A stretch of 16,930 bases of DNA from Oxalobacteraceae bacterium UBA6704 (GTDB taxonomy: Bacteria; Pseudomonadota; Gammaproteobacteria; Burkholderiales; Burkholderiaceae_D). The DNA lies in assembly GCA_002454505.1 (NCBI GenBank), contig DKJA01000068.1:1-16930 (forward strand), written 5' to 3'. The notes below the pieces were generated by a model. That model saw nothing but the letters and a program-made list of their open reading frames with translations, made no database searches and was not told the DNA's origin. Shown one piece after another: positions 1-8,085 of the stretch (its first letter is position 1; each line of letters begins with the position of its first letter). A program made the translations under genes and the position numbers.

Positions 1-212
1 ATGTCCTTCAGCGGGATCGATGCATCGTCGGACAGCAGCTCCGCATCGAAGCGGAAACCGCGCGACAGCTCTTCCTGCGCGAACAGCGTGTTGACGACGA
101 GCGTGGCCTGCGGCCCGTCGCCGTGGGGGAAATGCAGGCGCAGCAGGCGGCCCGATTGCAGCAGGCGGACGATGTCCTCGTGACGTGGCATGTCGTTCAT
201 GATCGTGGCCAT
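1..212 (-). CDS. vgrG: VgrG (TssI) type VI secretion spike protein, N-terminal fragment
   Basis: This is the 5' end of a leftward gene that continues past base 1; about 70 codons are visible. The protein begins MATIMNDMPRHEDIV and continues with RLLRLHFPHGDG, then FRFDAELLSDD and PLKDM. This is the characteristic N-terminus of betaproteobacterial VgrG, the trimeric spike at the tip of the T6SS tube that carries effectors. I chose the ATG at 212 because AGGAG (224-220) lies 7 nt upstream. An in-frame ATG at 200 overlaps the tssG stop as ATGA and is the alternative. The start overlaps the end of tssG by 16 nt, so the two are probably co-translated. The C-terminal needle and any effector extension lie outside the window and cannot be judged. 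Confidence 0.92.
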   Translation of the reverse strand, partial: MATIMNDMPRHEDIVRLLQSGRLLRLHFPHGDGPQATLVVNTLFAQEELSRGFRFDAELLSDDASIPLKD

Positions 213-1219
213 CCATACTCTCCTTGTGAATGGGGCCGCAGCAGGTAGCGGATCTCGCGTTGCGCGGGCCGGTCCGCCGCATCCGGCAGGAAGCTGTCCC
301 AGCCCAGCCGGACCATCGCGGCGCGCTTCCCCGTCAACGTCAGCGGGCGGATGCAGGACGGCCCGGGCAGCAGGCACACTTCGAACTCCAGCATGCCCGG
401 CCGGACCGCCATGTCGAGCATCCGGGCCAGCATTGCGGCGCCCTCGCCGCCCGGCAGCAGCCGCTCGAAATCACTGCGCGCCATCGGGCCGATGACGAGC
501 CGCACGCGCCGGTCCAGCACCCACACGCGCGTGCCGAGCGTGGCACCGCTGCCCAGCACGGGGTTGGCCGTACCCAGCGTGCTGCGCAGCCCCGGCGGAA
601 TGGGGTCCCAGCAACCGGTCAGCGATTCGAGCCGCACCGGCAGGCCGAGATGGCCGGCGACGATGTTTTCCAGCGCCGCGGCGGAGGTCGCACGGGCTCC
701 CAGCAGGCCGCTGTACCAGGCCGCCGCATCGCCGTGGCCATCGTCGCGCGCGGCCAGCGCCAGCAGCTGCGGGCACCATGCGTCGTGCCGCTGCGTATCG
801 AGCGTATGCTCCACGCGATGGTGGCAGCCCGCCTGCCAGAACAGCGTGACCATGCGGCGCGAATACACGTCCAGCCAGGCCGCGCCTTCGTGCCCTGCGA
901 TATGCGCGACGCGGTCCGTGTAATGCAGCGGCAGCGTACCCGCGGTGCCCAGCAGGCCGATACAGGCAGGCGTGACGACGATGCCGGCCACGCCGTCGTG
1001 CTCCTCGCCACGCACCGCCTCCACCTCGCTGGCGGGAAAGCCGAGCCCCAGGCTGTTCTCGAAGCGCAGCACATGCGCCAGCGCTTCGTCGTAGGGCACG
1101 CCGCCGCGGCCCAGCCACTGCACCAGCAGCCGCACGGCCTGGCCGAAGCCGAAGCGCCACGGCTCGGCGAACAGCCGGCCGATCACGCCAGTGCCGAGGT
1201 GCCGCTGCGGCGTGCGCAT
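197..1219 (-). CDS. tssG: Type VI secretion baseplate subunit TssG
   Basis: The product is 340 aa, normal for TssG (VasB/ImpH family). With TssF it forms the wedge of the T6SS baseplate, on which the sheath and tube assemble in the cytoplasm. The N-terminus reads MRTPQRHLGTGVIGRLFAEP and then PWRFGFGQAVRLL, the family's usual opening; YTDRVAHIAGHEGAAWLDVY and the C-terminal DSFLPD region also fit. The frame stays open upstream to 1417, but that part lies antisense-like within tssF. The ATG at 1219 has GGGAG 8 nt upstream and starts at the conserved N-terminus. It overlaps the 3' end of tssF by 37 nt, and its own stop overlaps vgrG, so tssF-tssG-vgrG is one transcription unit. Confidence 0.95.
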   Translation of the reverse strand: MRTPQRHLGTGVIGRLFAEPWRFGFGQAVRLLVQWLGRGGVPYDEALAHVLRFENSLGLGFPASEVEAVRGEEHDGVAGIVVTPACIGLLGTAGTLPLHYTDRVAHIAGHEGAAWLDVYSRRMVTLFWQAGCHHRVEHTLDTQRHDAWCPQLLALAARDDGHGDAAAWYSGLLGARATSAAALENIVAGHLGLPVRLESLTGCWDPIPPGLRSTLGTANPVLGSGATLGTRVWVLDRRVRLVIGPMARSDFERLLPGGEGAAMLARMLDMAVRPGMLEFEVCLLPGPSCIRPLTLTGKRAAMVRLGWDSFLPDAADRPAQREIRYLLRPHSQGEYGWPRS

Positions 1220-2988
1220 CGCATGAGCTCCCGGTTGTCGCGCTGCGACAGCAGCACCAGTTCGATGAAGCTGTTCACCTGCACATACATGCCGAGGAAG
1301 CGGTCCATCACCTGCGCAAACAGGTGGATGCCGCTGCCGACGAAGGCCTCCTCGTTCACGGTGATGTGAATCTCCAGGCCATGCACCAGCGACGCGCCAC
1401 GCCGGTGCTTGACCCACGCCTGGGTTTCCTCGTGGCGCAGCCCGACCACGCCGGCGATCAGCCGCTGCGACACGGGCGACTGCGGCAGATCGTGCAGCGC
1501 CAGCAGCTCGCGCAGGCCCGGCAGGCCATCAGGCAGCAGCGCGCGGTGGTTCAGCGACAGGTGCGAGATGAGCCGCCAGTGGGCCTGGCCGGCCGGAAAG
1601 CGCCGCGGCCGGCTGGGGCGGGCCAGCAGGCGCACGACGGGGTTGTCCGATGCATCCGGCACGGCCAGGTCGCCGTCCGGATCGCCAGGACGCATCCGGC
1701 AAGGCAGGTCGCGGTTGGTGCAGGTGAGCGCCAGCGACAGCGTGCTGCGTTCGACGGCCAGCGCATCGTCGCTGCCGTCGACGAGCGACAGCCGGCTCTC
1801 GAAGCCCGGACTGACCGCCGCCAGCGTCTCGTCGCGGCGCAGCACCCAGTAATGGCCGCCCTCCGGATCGCCATGGTGCGGCGCGTACATGGGTGCGAAC
1901 TTCGTCAGCTTGTCGCCACCGGGCAGGTGCTTCAGCATGCTCACTTCGTCCACCGAATACACCTCGAACGCTTGCGGGCGGGTGGGATGGCACTGCACCG
2001 CATAGTCGGCAGCCATCTGCGTGACGGCCACCGGCTCGCCGGGCCGGCGGAACAGGTTGACGACCGGTGCGCAGAACAGCCGCAGGTGCGCGGCGTTCAA
2101 CGTGCGCAGCATGCGCGCCGCGTCGCCGTCCGGCCGCAGCCGCGACAGCGCCAGGTGCAGCGTCGCGCTGTTGCAGCCTGCCGGCAGCAGCGGCCGCAGG
2201 GCGGCCAGGTCGATGTCCACGAAGCGGAATTTGTCGGGGAAGCAGAAGTACTCGGTGAGCAGCCGCCATGCCGGATGCGTGCGCGGGCCGGCCGGGATCA
2301 GCGCCTCGCTGCCATCGAAGCCGGCGGCCGTGATGGGCACCGTCGGCAATTTGGCCCAGCGCCCTTCGTCGGTCTGCACGAAGGCGCGGCTGGCATGCAG
2401 CAGCAGCGCATCGCGCAGCGCGGCGGCGAACGACGGGTCGCCATCGATGTGGATGCGCAGCGCATCGAGCGGCAGGTCGGATAGCGCATCGGCCGCGATG
2501 GTGATCGACAGCGCTGCCGTCGCATCGGGCGGCAGCGTCGTGCCGGTGGGTGCGCGGATCAACGGATCGAAGGATGCGGCGGCAATGGCCACCGGCGCCA
2601 GCGTCACTGGCGCCGCCGTGCGGAAGCGGCAGCGCACGCTGTCGCCATGCGTCGCTCCCAGTTCCGTACCCGCCGCAATGGTGCGTGTGCCTGCCAGCGG
2701 CAGCTGGCGCGGGGCGAACGAGGCGATCGAGCAGGAAGGGAAAGGCCGCAGGTAGTGGGGAAACAGCGCTTCGAGCAGGGCTTCGGTGAACTGGGGCTGG
2801 CCATCGTCGAGGCGCTTGTTGATGCGAGCCGACAGCAGCGCCACGCCCTGCAACAGCCGCTCGACATGGGGATCGTCGTCGGCGCCCTGCAGTCGGCCGG
2901 CCACGCGGGGAAACCGGGCCGCGAACTCCTGGCCGTAGCGCCGCAGCAGCACGAGTTCGCGTTCGAAGTACGGTAACAGGTCTTCCAT
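1183..2988 (-). CDS. tssF: Type VI secretion baseplate subunit TssF
   Basis: The product is 601 aa, within the usual 580-640 aa of TssF (VasA/ImpG). It opens with MEDLLPYFERELVLLRRYGQ, followed by EFAARFPRVAGRL, DPHVERLLQG and LLEALFPHYLRPFPS, the most conserved stretch of the family. The C-terminus has GSGIHLFAQVMDRFLGMYV, also typical. TssF is the large wedge subunit of the baseplate and binds TssG and TssK. The ATG at 2988 has GAGGGG 6 nt upstream. It is the first gene of the leftward operon. In many clusters tssE precedes tssF, but here the neighbour is the divergent tssK. No frameshift or truncation is seen. Confidence 0.97.
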   Translation of the reverse strand: MEDLLPYFERELVLLRRYGQEFAARFPRVAGRLQGADDDPHVERLLQGVALLSARINKRLDDGQPQFTEALLEALFPHYLRPFPSCSIASFAPRQLPLAGTRTIAAGTELGATHGDSVRCRFRTAAPVTLAPVAIAAASFDPLIRAPTGTTLPPDATAALSITIAADALSDLPLDALRIHIDGDPSFAAALRDALLLHASRAFVQTDEGRWAKLPTVPITAAGFDGSEALIPAGPRTHPAWRLLTEYFCFPDKFRFVDIDLAALRPLLPAGCNSATLHLALSRLRPDGDAARMLRTLNAAHLRLFCAPVVNLFRRPGEPVAVTQMAADYAVQCHPTRPQAFEVYSVDEVSMLKHLPGGDKLTKFAPMYAPHHGDPEGGHYWVLRRDETLAAVSPGFESRLSLVDGSDDALAVERSTLSLALTCTNRDLPCRMRPGDPDGDLAVPDASDNPVVRLLARPSRPRRFPAGQAHWRLISHLSLNHRALLPDGLPGLRELLALHDLPQSPVSQRLIAGVVGLRHEETQAWVKHRRGASLVHGLEIHITVNEEAFVGSGIHLFAQVMDRFLGMYVQVNSFIELVLLSQRDNRELMRCARRSGTSALA

Positions 2989-3114
2989 GGGCCGCCCCTC
3001 GCATAGGTGGAAGGTCCCATTATCGGGAGATTACCTTCCAGCAATTTGCGAGCGCGCAAAGGAATTCGCAGCGGAAACATTCATGCTGTGGCGATCCACG
3101 CCAAGGAGATTCCG
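2989..3114. promoter_or_regulatory. Divergent tssF/tssK promoter region with two dyads
   Basis: This 126-bp gap must hold the promoters of both T6SS units. TGGAAGGT (3008-3015) and ACCTTCCA (3033-3040) are perfect 8-bp inverted arms, with a nested CCC/GGG pair (3016-3018, 3025-3027). A second dyad, TTTGCG/CGCAAA (3045-3050, 3055-3060), follows at once. I see no convincing -35/-10 or -24/-12 element, so the exact promoters are not assigned. The shine-dalgarno AAGGAGAT of tssK is at its right edge. Confidence 0.5.
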
Positions 3115-4449
3115 ATGACACTGCCCCCGAAAATTCTATGGTCCGAAGGCCTGACGCTGGGCCCCCAGCAGTTCCAGCAGCAGGACCGTTACCACGAAGG
3201 CCGGCTGCAGCAGCTGGCCGCCACGCTCAATCCCTTCCTGTGGGGCGTGCGCCGCGCCGAATGGAGCGCCGATGCGCTCGCCGGCAACGTGCTGCAGGCC
3301 GAGGCGCTGTCGCTGCTGTTCCAGGATGGCGAGATCTACGATGCGCCCCGCTCCGATCCGGCGCCGCCGGCTGTCGACCTGTCCGCGCTGCCGGCCGATG
3401 TGCAGGCCTTCACGTTCCACGCCGCGCTGCCGCAGCTGAACGTCCACGGCGGCAACCTGGGCGATACGGGCCGCTACGTGAAGGCGGACCTGGAAACGGC
3501 CGACCTGTTTTCCGCCGCGCTGCCGCAGGACGTGACCTACCTGACGAAGAGCGTGCGCCTGCTGCCGCACACCGAACCGCGCACCGCGCAACTGTCGTTC
3601 CCCGTCGTGCGCATCCGGCGCGCCGTGGCGGGCGGCTTCGAGCTCGATCCCGCTTTCGTGCCGCCGTCGGTCACGCTGGCCACCAGCGGCTGCCTGCCCG
3701 AGCTGCTCGATGCACTGCTGGGCAAACTGAGCGCCAAGATCGACGCGCTGTATGCGCGCCACCGGCAGAACGACCGGCAGGCGCTGGAAGTGCACGCCGG
3801 CGACTTCTCGTCGTTCTGGATGCTCAACGTGATCTGCACGGCCGCCGCGCCGCTGACGCACTGCGCGCGGCACCGCATGCATCATCCCGAATACGTGTTC
3901 GACAAGCTGACCGCGCTGGCCGGCGGCCTGATGACGTTCTCGCCGAAATACGGCCTGGCCGAGCTTCCGGAATACGACCACCAGGATCCGGCCGAAGCGT
4001 TCACGGCGATCGACCGGATGATCCGCGACCTGATCGATACGGTGATCTCGTCGCGCTGCTTCACCATTGCGCTGACCACCGACGAGAACAAGCAGACGCA
4101 CCACAACGGCGTGCTGGAGTCGTCGCGCATCGACCACCAGACTGCGCTGTGCCTCGCCGTCAATGCCGACATGCCGGCGCTGGAACTGGTGGCGGCCGTG
4201 CCGCTGCGCTTCAAGATCGCCGCGCCGGCGCACGTGGAACGGCTGGTCGGCATGGCGTTGCCCGGCGTGGAGCTGGTGCACATGGCGCAGGTGCCGGCCG
4301 AAGTGCCGGTGCGGCCGAACACCTATTATTTTTCCATCGAAGCCAAGGGCGCCCTGTACGAGGAGATGCTGAAGGCGCAGGCCATCACCGTGTACACGCC
4401 GACCGGCATGAAGGGCCTGCGGCTGGAGCTGTTCGGCATCGTGCCGTAA
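3115..4449 (+). CDS. tssK: Type VI secretion baseplate subunit TssK
   Basis: The product is 444 aa, the normal length of TssK (VasE/ImpJ). TssK forms trimers that dock the baseplate to the TssJLM membrane complex. It opens MTLPPKILWSEGLTLGPQQF and QQQDRYHEGRL, matching the family hallmark WSEGLFL-PQHFQQQDRY. The C-terminal region with EVPVRPNTYYFSIE also fits. The GTG-started frame extends up to 3007 but crosses the intergenic dyads; ATG 3115 has AAGGAGAT 4 nt upstream and begins at the conserved N-terminus. It is transcribed away from tssF. It is normally followed by tssL and tssM, but here its stop lies 4 bp from the stop of a convergent hydrolase, so it is a single-gene unit. Confidence 0.97.
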   Translation: MTLPPKILWSEGLTLGPQQFQQQDRYHEGRLQQLAATLNPFLWGVRRAEWSADALAGNVLQAEALSLLFQDGEIYDAPRSDPAPPAVDLSALPADVQAFTFHAALPQLNVHGGNLGDTGRYVKADLETADLFSAALPQDVTYLTKSVRLLPHTEPRTAQLSFPVVRIRRAVAGGFELDPAFVPPSVTLATSGCLPELLDALLGKLSAKIDALYARHRQNDRQALEVHAGDFSSFWMLNVICTAAAPLTHCARHRMHHPEYVFDKLTALAGGLMTFSPKYGLAELPEYDHQDPAEAFTAIDRMIRDLIDTVISSRCFTIALTTDENKQTHHNGVLESSRIDHQTALCLAVNADMPALELVAAVPLRFKIAAPAHVERLVGMALPGVELVHMAQVPAEVPVRPNTYYFSIEAKGALYEEMLKAQAITVYTPTGMKGLRLELFGIVP

Positions 4450-4453
4450 CGCC

Positions 4454-5356
4454 TCAGGGCAGGCCGAGCGCCTTCCTGATCTCGCGATTGACGATCTTCC
4501 AGGAAGGCGAACTGGCCGCCACTTCGTCGTAATGGCTGCCGCCCGGCAGTTCGATGACGTCGGCGGCGTCGCCAGCGGCGCGGGCGCGGCGCGCGTAGTC
4601 CTCGCCCACTGCCAGCGGTGCGATGCTGTCGTGCTGGCCGTGGATCAGCACCGTGCGGATCCCGGCCGGCAGCATCTCGGCCGGCGACGTGTCCGCAAAC
4701 ACGTCCGGCCGCGCCGCGGTCGGCCTGCCGGCCAGCTGCGCCGTGCTGCGGTCGCACGACGACTGGATCAGCGCCGCCTGGTTGCGCAGGTCGGCCAGGC
4801 CGCCCAGGCTGACCACGGCGGGAATCCTTAACGGCTCCTTCGTCCACGCCGGGCTCCATTGCGGCAGCCGGTGGCGCGACGCGGCCCATTGCGCCAGATG
4901 GCCGCCCGCCGAGTGGCCCACGGCCACGATGCGCGTCAGGTCCAGCCGGTTCGCCTTCGCCTCGGCCTTCAGCCGGTCCACCGCCGTCGCTACGTCCTGG
5001 TACATGCCGGGATAGCCGCCGCCCTCTTCATCGTAACGGCGGTATTCCACGTTCCATACCGCGATGCCCTGCGCAACCAGCGCGCCGGCCAGGTTGCGCA
5101 TCTGCGTGATGCCGCCGAACTGCACGGTCCAGCAGCCGCCATGGATCAGCACCACCACGGGGAACGGGCCATCGCCTTTCGGCCGGAACAGTTCGGCGAA
5201 CTGCGAAGGCGCGCTGCCGTAGACGACATGCCTGTCCGGATCGGGGCCTTGCAGGGCGAGATAGTCCTGCAGCGACATCGGCGCAGGGGTGGCAGAGGCG
5301 GCGGTGGTGGCAACGGTGGCTGCGGCAAGCAGCGAGTGGCGGAGGATCTTCAGCAT
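4454..5356 (-). CDS. Secreted alpha/beta hydrolase (BD-FAE / kynurenine-formamidase-like esterase)
   Basis: The product is 300 aa. Residues 1-22 (MLKILRHSLLAAATVATTAASA) look like a Sec signal peptide, so it probably acts in the periplasm. The core is an alpha/beta hydrolase: oxyanion motif IHGGCW (71-76), nucleophile elbow GHSAG with Ser149, Asp243 in HGQHDS and His275 in GGSHYDE. These complete a Ser-Asp-His triad. The HGG and GHSAGGHLA motifs resemble the BD-FAE and formamidase-like carboxylester hydrolases; the substrate cannot be read. The ATG at 5356 has only a weak ribosome site, and an intrinsic terminator ends 11 nt upstream. An internal ATG at 5278 would remove the signal peptide and is less likely. 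It may share a role with the receptor gene upstream. Confidence 0.88.
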   Translation of the reverse strand: MLKILRHSLLAAATVATTAASATPAPMSLQDYLALQGPDPDRHVVYGSAPSQFAELFRPKGDGPFPVVVLIHGGCWTVQFGGITQMRNLAGALVAQGIAVWNVEYRRYDEEGGGYPGMYQDVATAVDRLKAEAKANRLDLTRIVAVGHSAGGHLAQWAASRHRLPQWSPAWTKEPLRIPAVVSLGGLADLRNQAALIQSSCDRSTAQLAGRPTAARPDVFADTSPAEMLPAGIRTVLIHGQHDSIAPLAVGEDYARRARAAGDAADVIELPGGSHYDEVAASSPSWKIVNREIRKALGLP

Positions 5357-5367
5357 GGCGGCTCGAT

Positions 5368-5409
5368 AAAAAAACGGGACAAGGCGCAGCATACCGCGCC
5401 CTGCCCCGT
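5368..5409 (-). terminator. Rho-independent terminator after the TonB-dependent receptor gene
   Basis: Read leftward, a 14-bp stem (5409-5396 with 5387-5374) closes an 8-nt loop and is followed by seven U (5374-5368). The two imperfect pairs are G-U only in the leftward transcript, so this is the direction in which it works. It lies 42 nt past the receptor stop and 11 nt before the hydrolase ATG. Confidence 0.88.
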
Positions 5410-5451
5410 CCGACCATGCTCCCCGCAGGTTTGAAAACTGAATACTAAATC

Positions 5452-7917
5452 TTAGAACTTGAAGCTGGCCCGCGCGTAGTAGTAGCCGCCATTGATGCCG
5501 AACGGTGCGAACGACGGATACAGCGTCACGGCGGTGTTGTCCAGGTTGCGGCGGTAGGTGGCCAGCAGCTCGGCGTTCACCTGGTCCGGGTACTGGTTGA
5601 ACAGGTTGTTGGCACCGGCGGACACCGTCCAGTTCTTGTTGACCCGGTAGCTCAGTTCCAGGTCGGTGATGGCCGTGGTGTCGATCTCGTTCTTGTAATA
5701 CGTGCCGCCGTTCGGCGACTCCCAGTTCGACGCCTTGCCGTAGATTGCTTCGCGCAGGTTGACCGTCCAGTCGCCCAGCCGCCACAGCATGCCCAGGTTG
5801 ACGCGGGTCTTCGGCGATGCCGTTTCCAGGTTCGAGATGGCCGTGCGGTCCAGCAGCGTCTGCGGTTGCAGCTGGGCCGGCGCCTGGTTGATTTTCGTGA
5901 CGCGCACCTGGTTGTAGTTGGCCGCCAGCGACCAGTCCACGCGACCGTAGTCGCCGTAGTTGCTGTTCAGCGTGGCCACCAGCTCCACGCCGCGCGAACG
6001 GGTGTTCACGGCATTGGTGAAGATGTTGATGCCCGTTTCGCTGACGGTTGGATCGAGCACGTTGCCGTTGGCGAGAATGGCCGCCACCACCGCCGGCGAG
6101 TTGACGGCGCCGCCGGAACCGTACACCGAGCCGGAACCGACGATGCGGTCGCGGATCTTGATCTGGTAGGCGTCGAACGTCACGGAGATGTTGTTGGCCG
6201 GGTTCAGCACGAAGCCGGCCGACAGGTTGGTCGACTCCTCGGGTTTGAGGCCTTCGATGCCCACCAGGCGCGCGCCCGCCGAATTCGGCGCCAGCTGCAC
6301 GAAGGCGCTGGTCGGCGACACGTTGGTGGCCGAGTAGTACGACTCGGCCAGCGTCGGTGCGCGGAAGCCGTTACTGAACGTGCCGCGCAATGCGAACGTC
6401 GGCGTGAAGTCGTAGCGGCTGGTCAGCTTGCCCACCTTGGCGTTGCCGAAGTCGCTGAAGTGCTCGTAGCGTGCCGCCAGGTCGACCGTCAGGCCGGCGA
6501 TCGGAAAGGCGATGAAGTTGGCGTAGATGGCCTTGTTGTTGCGGTCATGCTTGCCGGCGTCCGTCAGCGAGAAGCCCGGATAGGACTGCGAGCCTTCCTT
6601 GTAGCGGGCATACTCGTCGCCTTCGACGATCTCGTATTCGTCGACACGGTGCTCGAGGCCCATCGCGAACGTGGACGGTTTCGCCCAGCCCATGTCGAAC
6701 TCGCGGCTCAGGTCGAAGTTATTGGTCCACTGGCTGGCGATGAATTCGCCGGCCTTGAACGACGTGGGCGTGAAGCCGGTGTCGTAGTACAGCGATGCGT
6801 TGGCGGTGTCCTCGACGCCGATTTCCGCCTTGTCGCGGCCATAGGTCGTCGACAGTTCCCAGTTCCATGCGCCGCCGATCTTGCCGCGCGCACCGGCCGT
6901 GAAGGCGTAGTCCGTTTCGCGCATCGTCTCCTTCGGATCGAAACCCTGCGGATAGACTTCCGGGATCCGGCTCGGCATCCGGTAGTTCTCGTGCGCGCGG
7001 GCGTGCTTCTTGCCCCACGTGCCGAAGGCATACAGCGACGTGTCGTCGCTCAGGTCATACCCGGCATTCAGTGCCAGCGTGTTCAGGTGGTACTGCGCAT
7101 CGCCGGAGATCTTGTTCAGGTATGGGTAGCCGGGAATCGACTCCAGCCCCTGGTTGACGATATTGGCAGGATCGGCCACGCGCGGGTCGATGCCGCCGCG
7201 ATTGCTGTAGCCGTGGTAGCGCGATTCGCCCGTCAGGCTGATGAACGACTTGTCGTTCGGCGCGAAGCCGATGTTGGCCGTGCCGTCGCCCGTATGGCCG
7301 CCGCCGTCACCATAGCGGCCGCCGTTGACGTTGCCGGACAGGCCCTGGTTGTTCGATTTCAGGATGATGTTGACGACGCCGGCAATGGCGTCGGTGCCGT
7401 ACTGCGCCGCGGCGCCGTCCTGCAGCACCTCGATGTGGTCGATGGCCGCGACGGGAATGTAGTTCAGGTCCGCCGCCGCGCCGCCCTGGTAGGCGCCGCC
7501 CAGCACGGCCAGGTTGGCGGTGCCGTGCCGGCGCTTGCCGTTGACGAGCACCAGCGTGTTGTTCGGGGACAGGCCGCGCAGCCGTGCGGACAGCGTCAGG
7601 TTGGCCGTGTCGCCGCCGAAGGCCTGCGCGGTGAACGAGGGGATGTTTTGCGCGATCGCCTGGATCAGGTCCGGCTGGCCCGTGCGTTGCAGCGAGCCGG
7701 CGTCGATCACCTGGATCGGCGATGCGCTGTTTTCCGCTTTCAGGCCGCTGGCGCGGGTGCCGGTGACGATCACGGCACTCATGGAGACCGGTGCGCCGGC
7801 GGCGCCGGCCACGTTTTCCGTCTGGGGATCGGGTGCGCCCGCCGGCTCGGCGGCGAGGGACAGTCCGGTGTGCAGCAGCATGGCGGCGGCGCCCGATTTG
7901 ATGATGGCCTTGTGCAT
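5452..7917 (-). CDS. TonB-dependent outer-membrane receptor
   Basis: The product is 821 aa. It has a signal peptide (MHKAIIKSGAAAMLLHTGLS..A, about 1-23) and a TonB-box-like SAVIVTGTR (47-55). The plug domain (about 62-187) has SPIQVIDAGSLQRTG, RLRGLSPNNTLVLVNGKRR and GAAAQYGTDAIAGVVNIILK. A long beta-barrel ends in ARASFKF with the terminal Phe needed for outer-membrane assembly. Receptors of this class import bulky or scarce ligands using TonB energy. The ligand is not evident: no secretin/TonB-N (STN) signalling domain or SusD partner is present. I chose ATG 7917, with AAGGA upstream, over a TTG at 7962. Upstream is the RidA gene of the amine-oxidation operon (168-bp gap), so cotranscription is possible. 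It ends in a strong terminator. Confidence 0.95.
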   Translation of the reverse strand: MHKAIIKSGAAAMLLHTGLSLAAEPAGAPDPQTENVAGAAGAPVSMSAVIVTGTRASGLKAENSASPIQVIDAGSLQRTGQPDLIQAIAQNIPSFTAQAFGGDTANLTLSARLRGLSPNNTLVLVNGKRRHGTANLAVLGGAYQGGAAADLNYIPVAAIDHIEVLQDGAAAQYGTDAIAGVVNIILKSNNQGLSGNVNGGRYGDGGGHTGDGTANIGFAPNDKSFISLTGESRYHGYSNRGGIDPRVADPANIVNQGLESIPGYPYLNKISGDAQYHLNTLALNAGYDLSDDTSLYAFGTWGKKHARAHENYRMPSRIPEVYPQGFDPKETMRETDYAFTAGARGKIGGAWNWELSTTYGRDKAEIGVEDTANASLYYDTGFTPTSFKAGEFIASQWTNNFDLSREFDMGWAKPSTFAMGLEHRVDEYEIVEGDEYARYKEGSQSYPGFSLTDAGKHDRNNKAIYANFIAFPIAGLTVDLAARYEHFSDFGNAKVGKLTSRYDFTPTFALRGTFSNGFRAPTLAESYYSATNVSPTSAFVQLAPNSAGARLVGIEGLKPEESTNLSAGFVLNPANNISVTFDAYQIKIRDRIVGSGSVYGSGGAVNSPAVVAAILANGNVLDPTVSETGINIFTNAVNTRSRGVELVATLNSNYGDYGRVDWSLAANYNQVRVTKINQAPAQLQPQTLLDRTAISNLETASPKTRVNLGMLWRLGDWTVNLREAIYGKASNWESPNGGTYYKNEIDTTAITDLELSYRVNKNWTVSAGANNLFNQYPDQVNAELLATYRRNLDNTAVTLYPSFAPFGINGGYYYARASFKF

Positions 7918-8085
7918 TGCGTGTTTCCTTTTCTTGTTGTGAAGTCGAAAATCTGGATGCAATAACAGCAGCTACAACGTGACGGCGAGACCTCCGATCC
8001 GGCAGTGCCGGCGCTCCCCATGAGGCCCCGCGTCTCTTTCAGTGCAGTGGTTTCAGTACTGCGGTTTCAATACTGCGATGGCGGC
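7918..8085 (-). promoter_or_regulatory. Leader region of the receptor gene
   Basis: This 168-bp gap holds three tandem 14-bp repeats (8037-8078), a 13-bp perfect dyad CCGGCAGTGCCGG (7999-8011, no U-tract, so not a terminator) and the receptor ribosome site. No clear sigma-70 or sigma-54 promoter could be fixed. The repeats would lie about 120-160 bp before the receptor start. Confidence 0.4.
8037..8078. repeat. Three tandem 14-bp repeats
   Basis: The units are TTTCAGTGCAGTGG, TTTCAGTACTGCGG and TTTCAATACTGCGA, head to tail with no spacer. Units 2 and 3 differ at two positions (G/A at the sixth and fourteenth), and unit 1 differs more. They sit between ridA and the receptor gene, so they could be a repeated protein-binding site. 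Confidence 0.75.

Noticed and set aside
3041..3114. Sigma-54 promoter for tssK or tssF
   Set aside because: TTTGCGC on the minus strand has a -12-like GC, but the base pair 10 bp upstream is GC rather than the invariant GG.
5866..7965. Long + strand frame opposite the TonB-dependent receptor gene
   Set aside because: It is composed of Arg/Ala/Val-rich shadow sequence; the receptor on the minus strand has signal, TonB box, plug and terminal Phe.
7999..8011. CCGGCAGTGCCGG as terminator of the ridA operon
   Set aside because: It is a perfect dyad but has a 1-nt centre and no U-run on either side, so it is not a credible intrinsic terminator.
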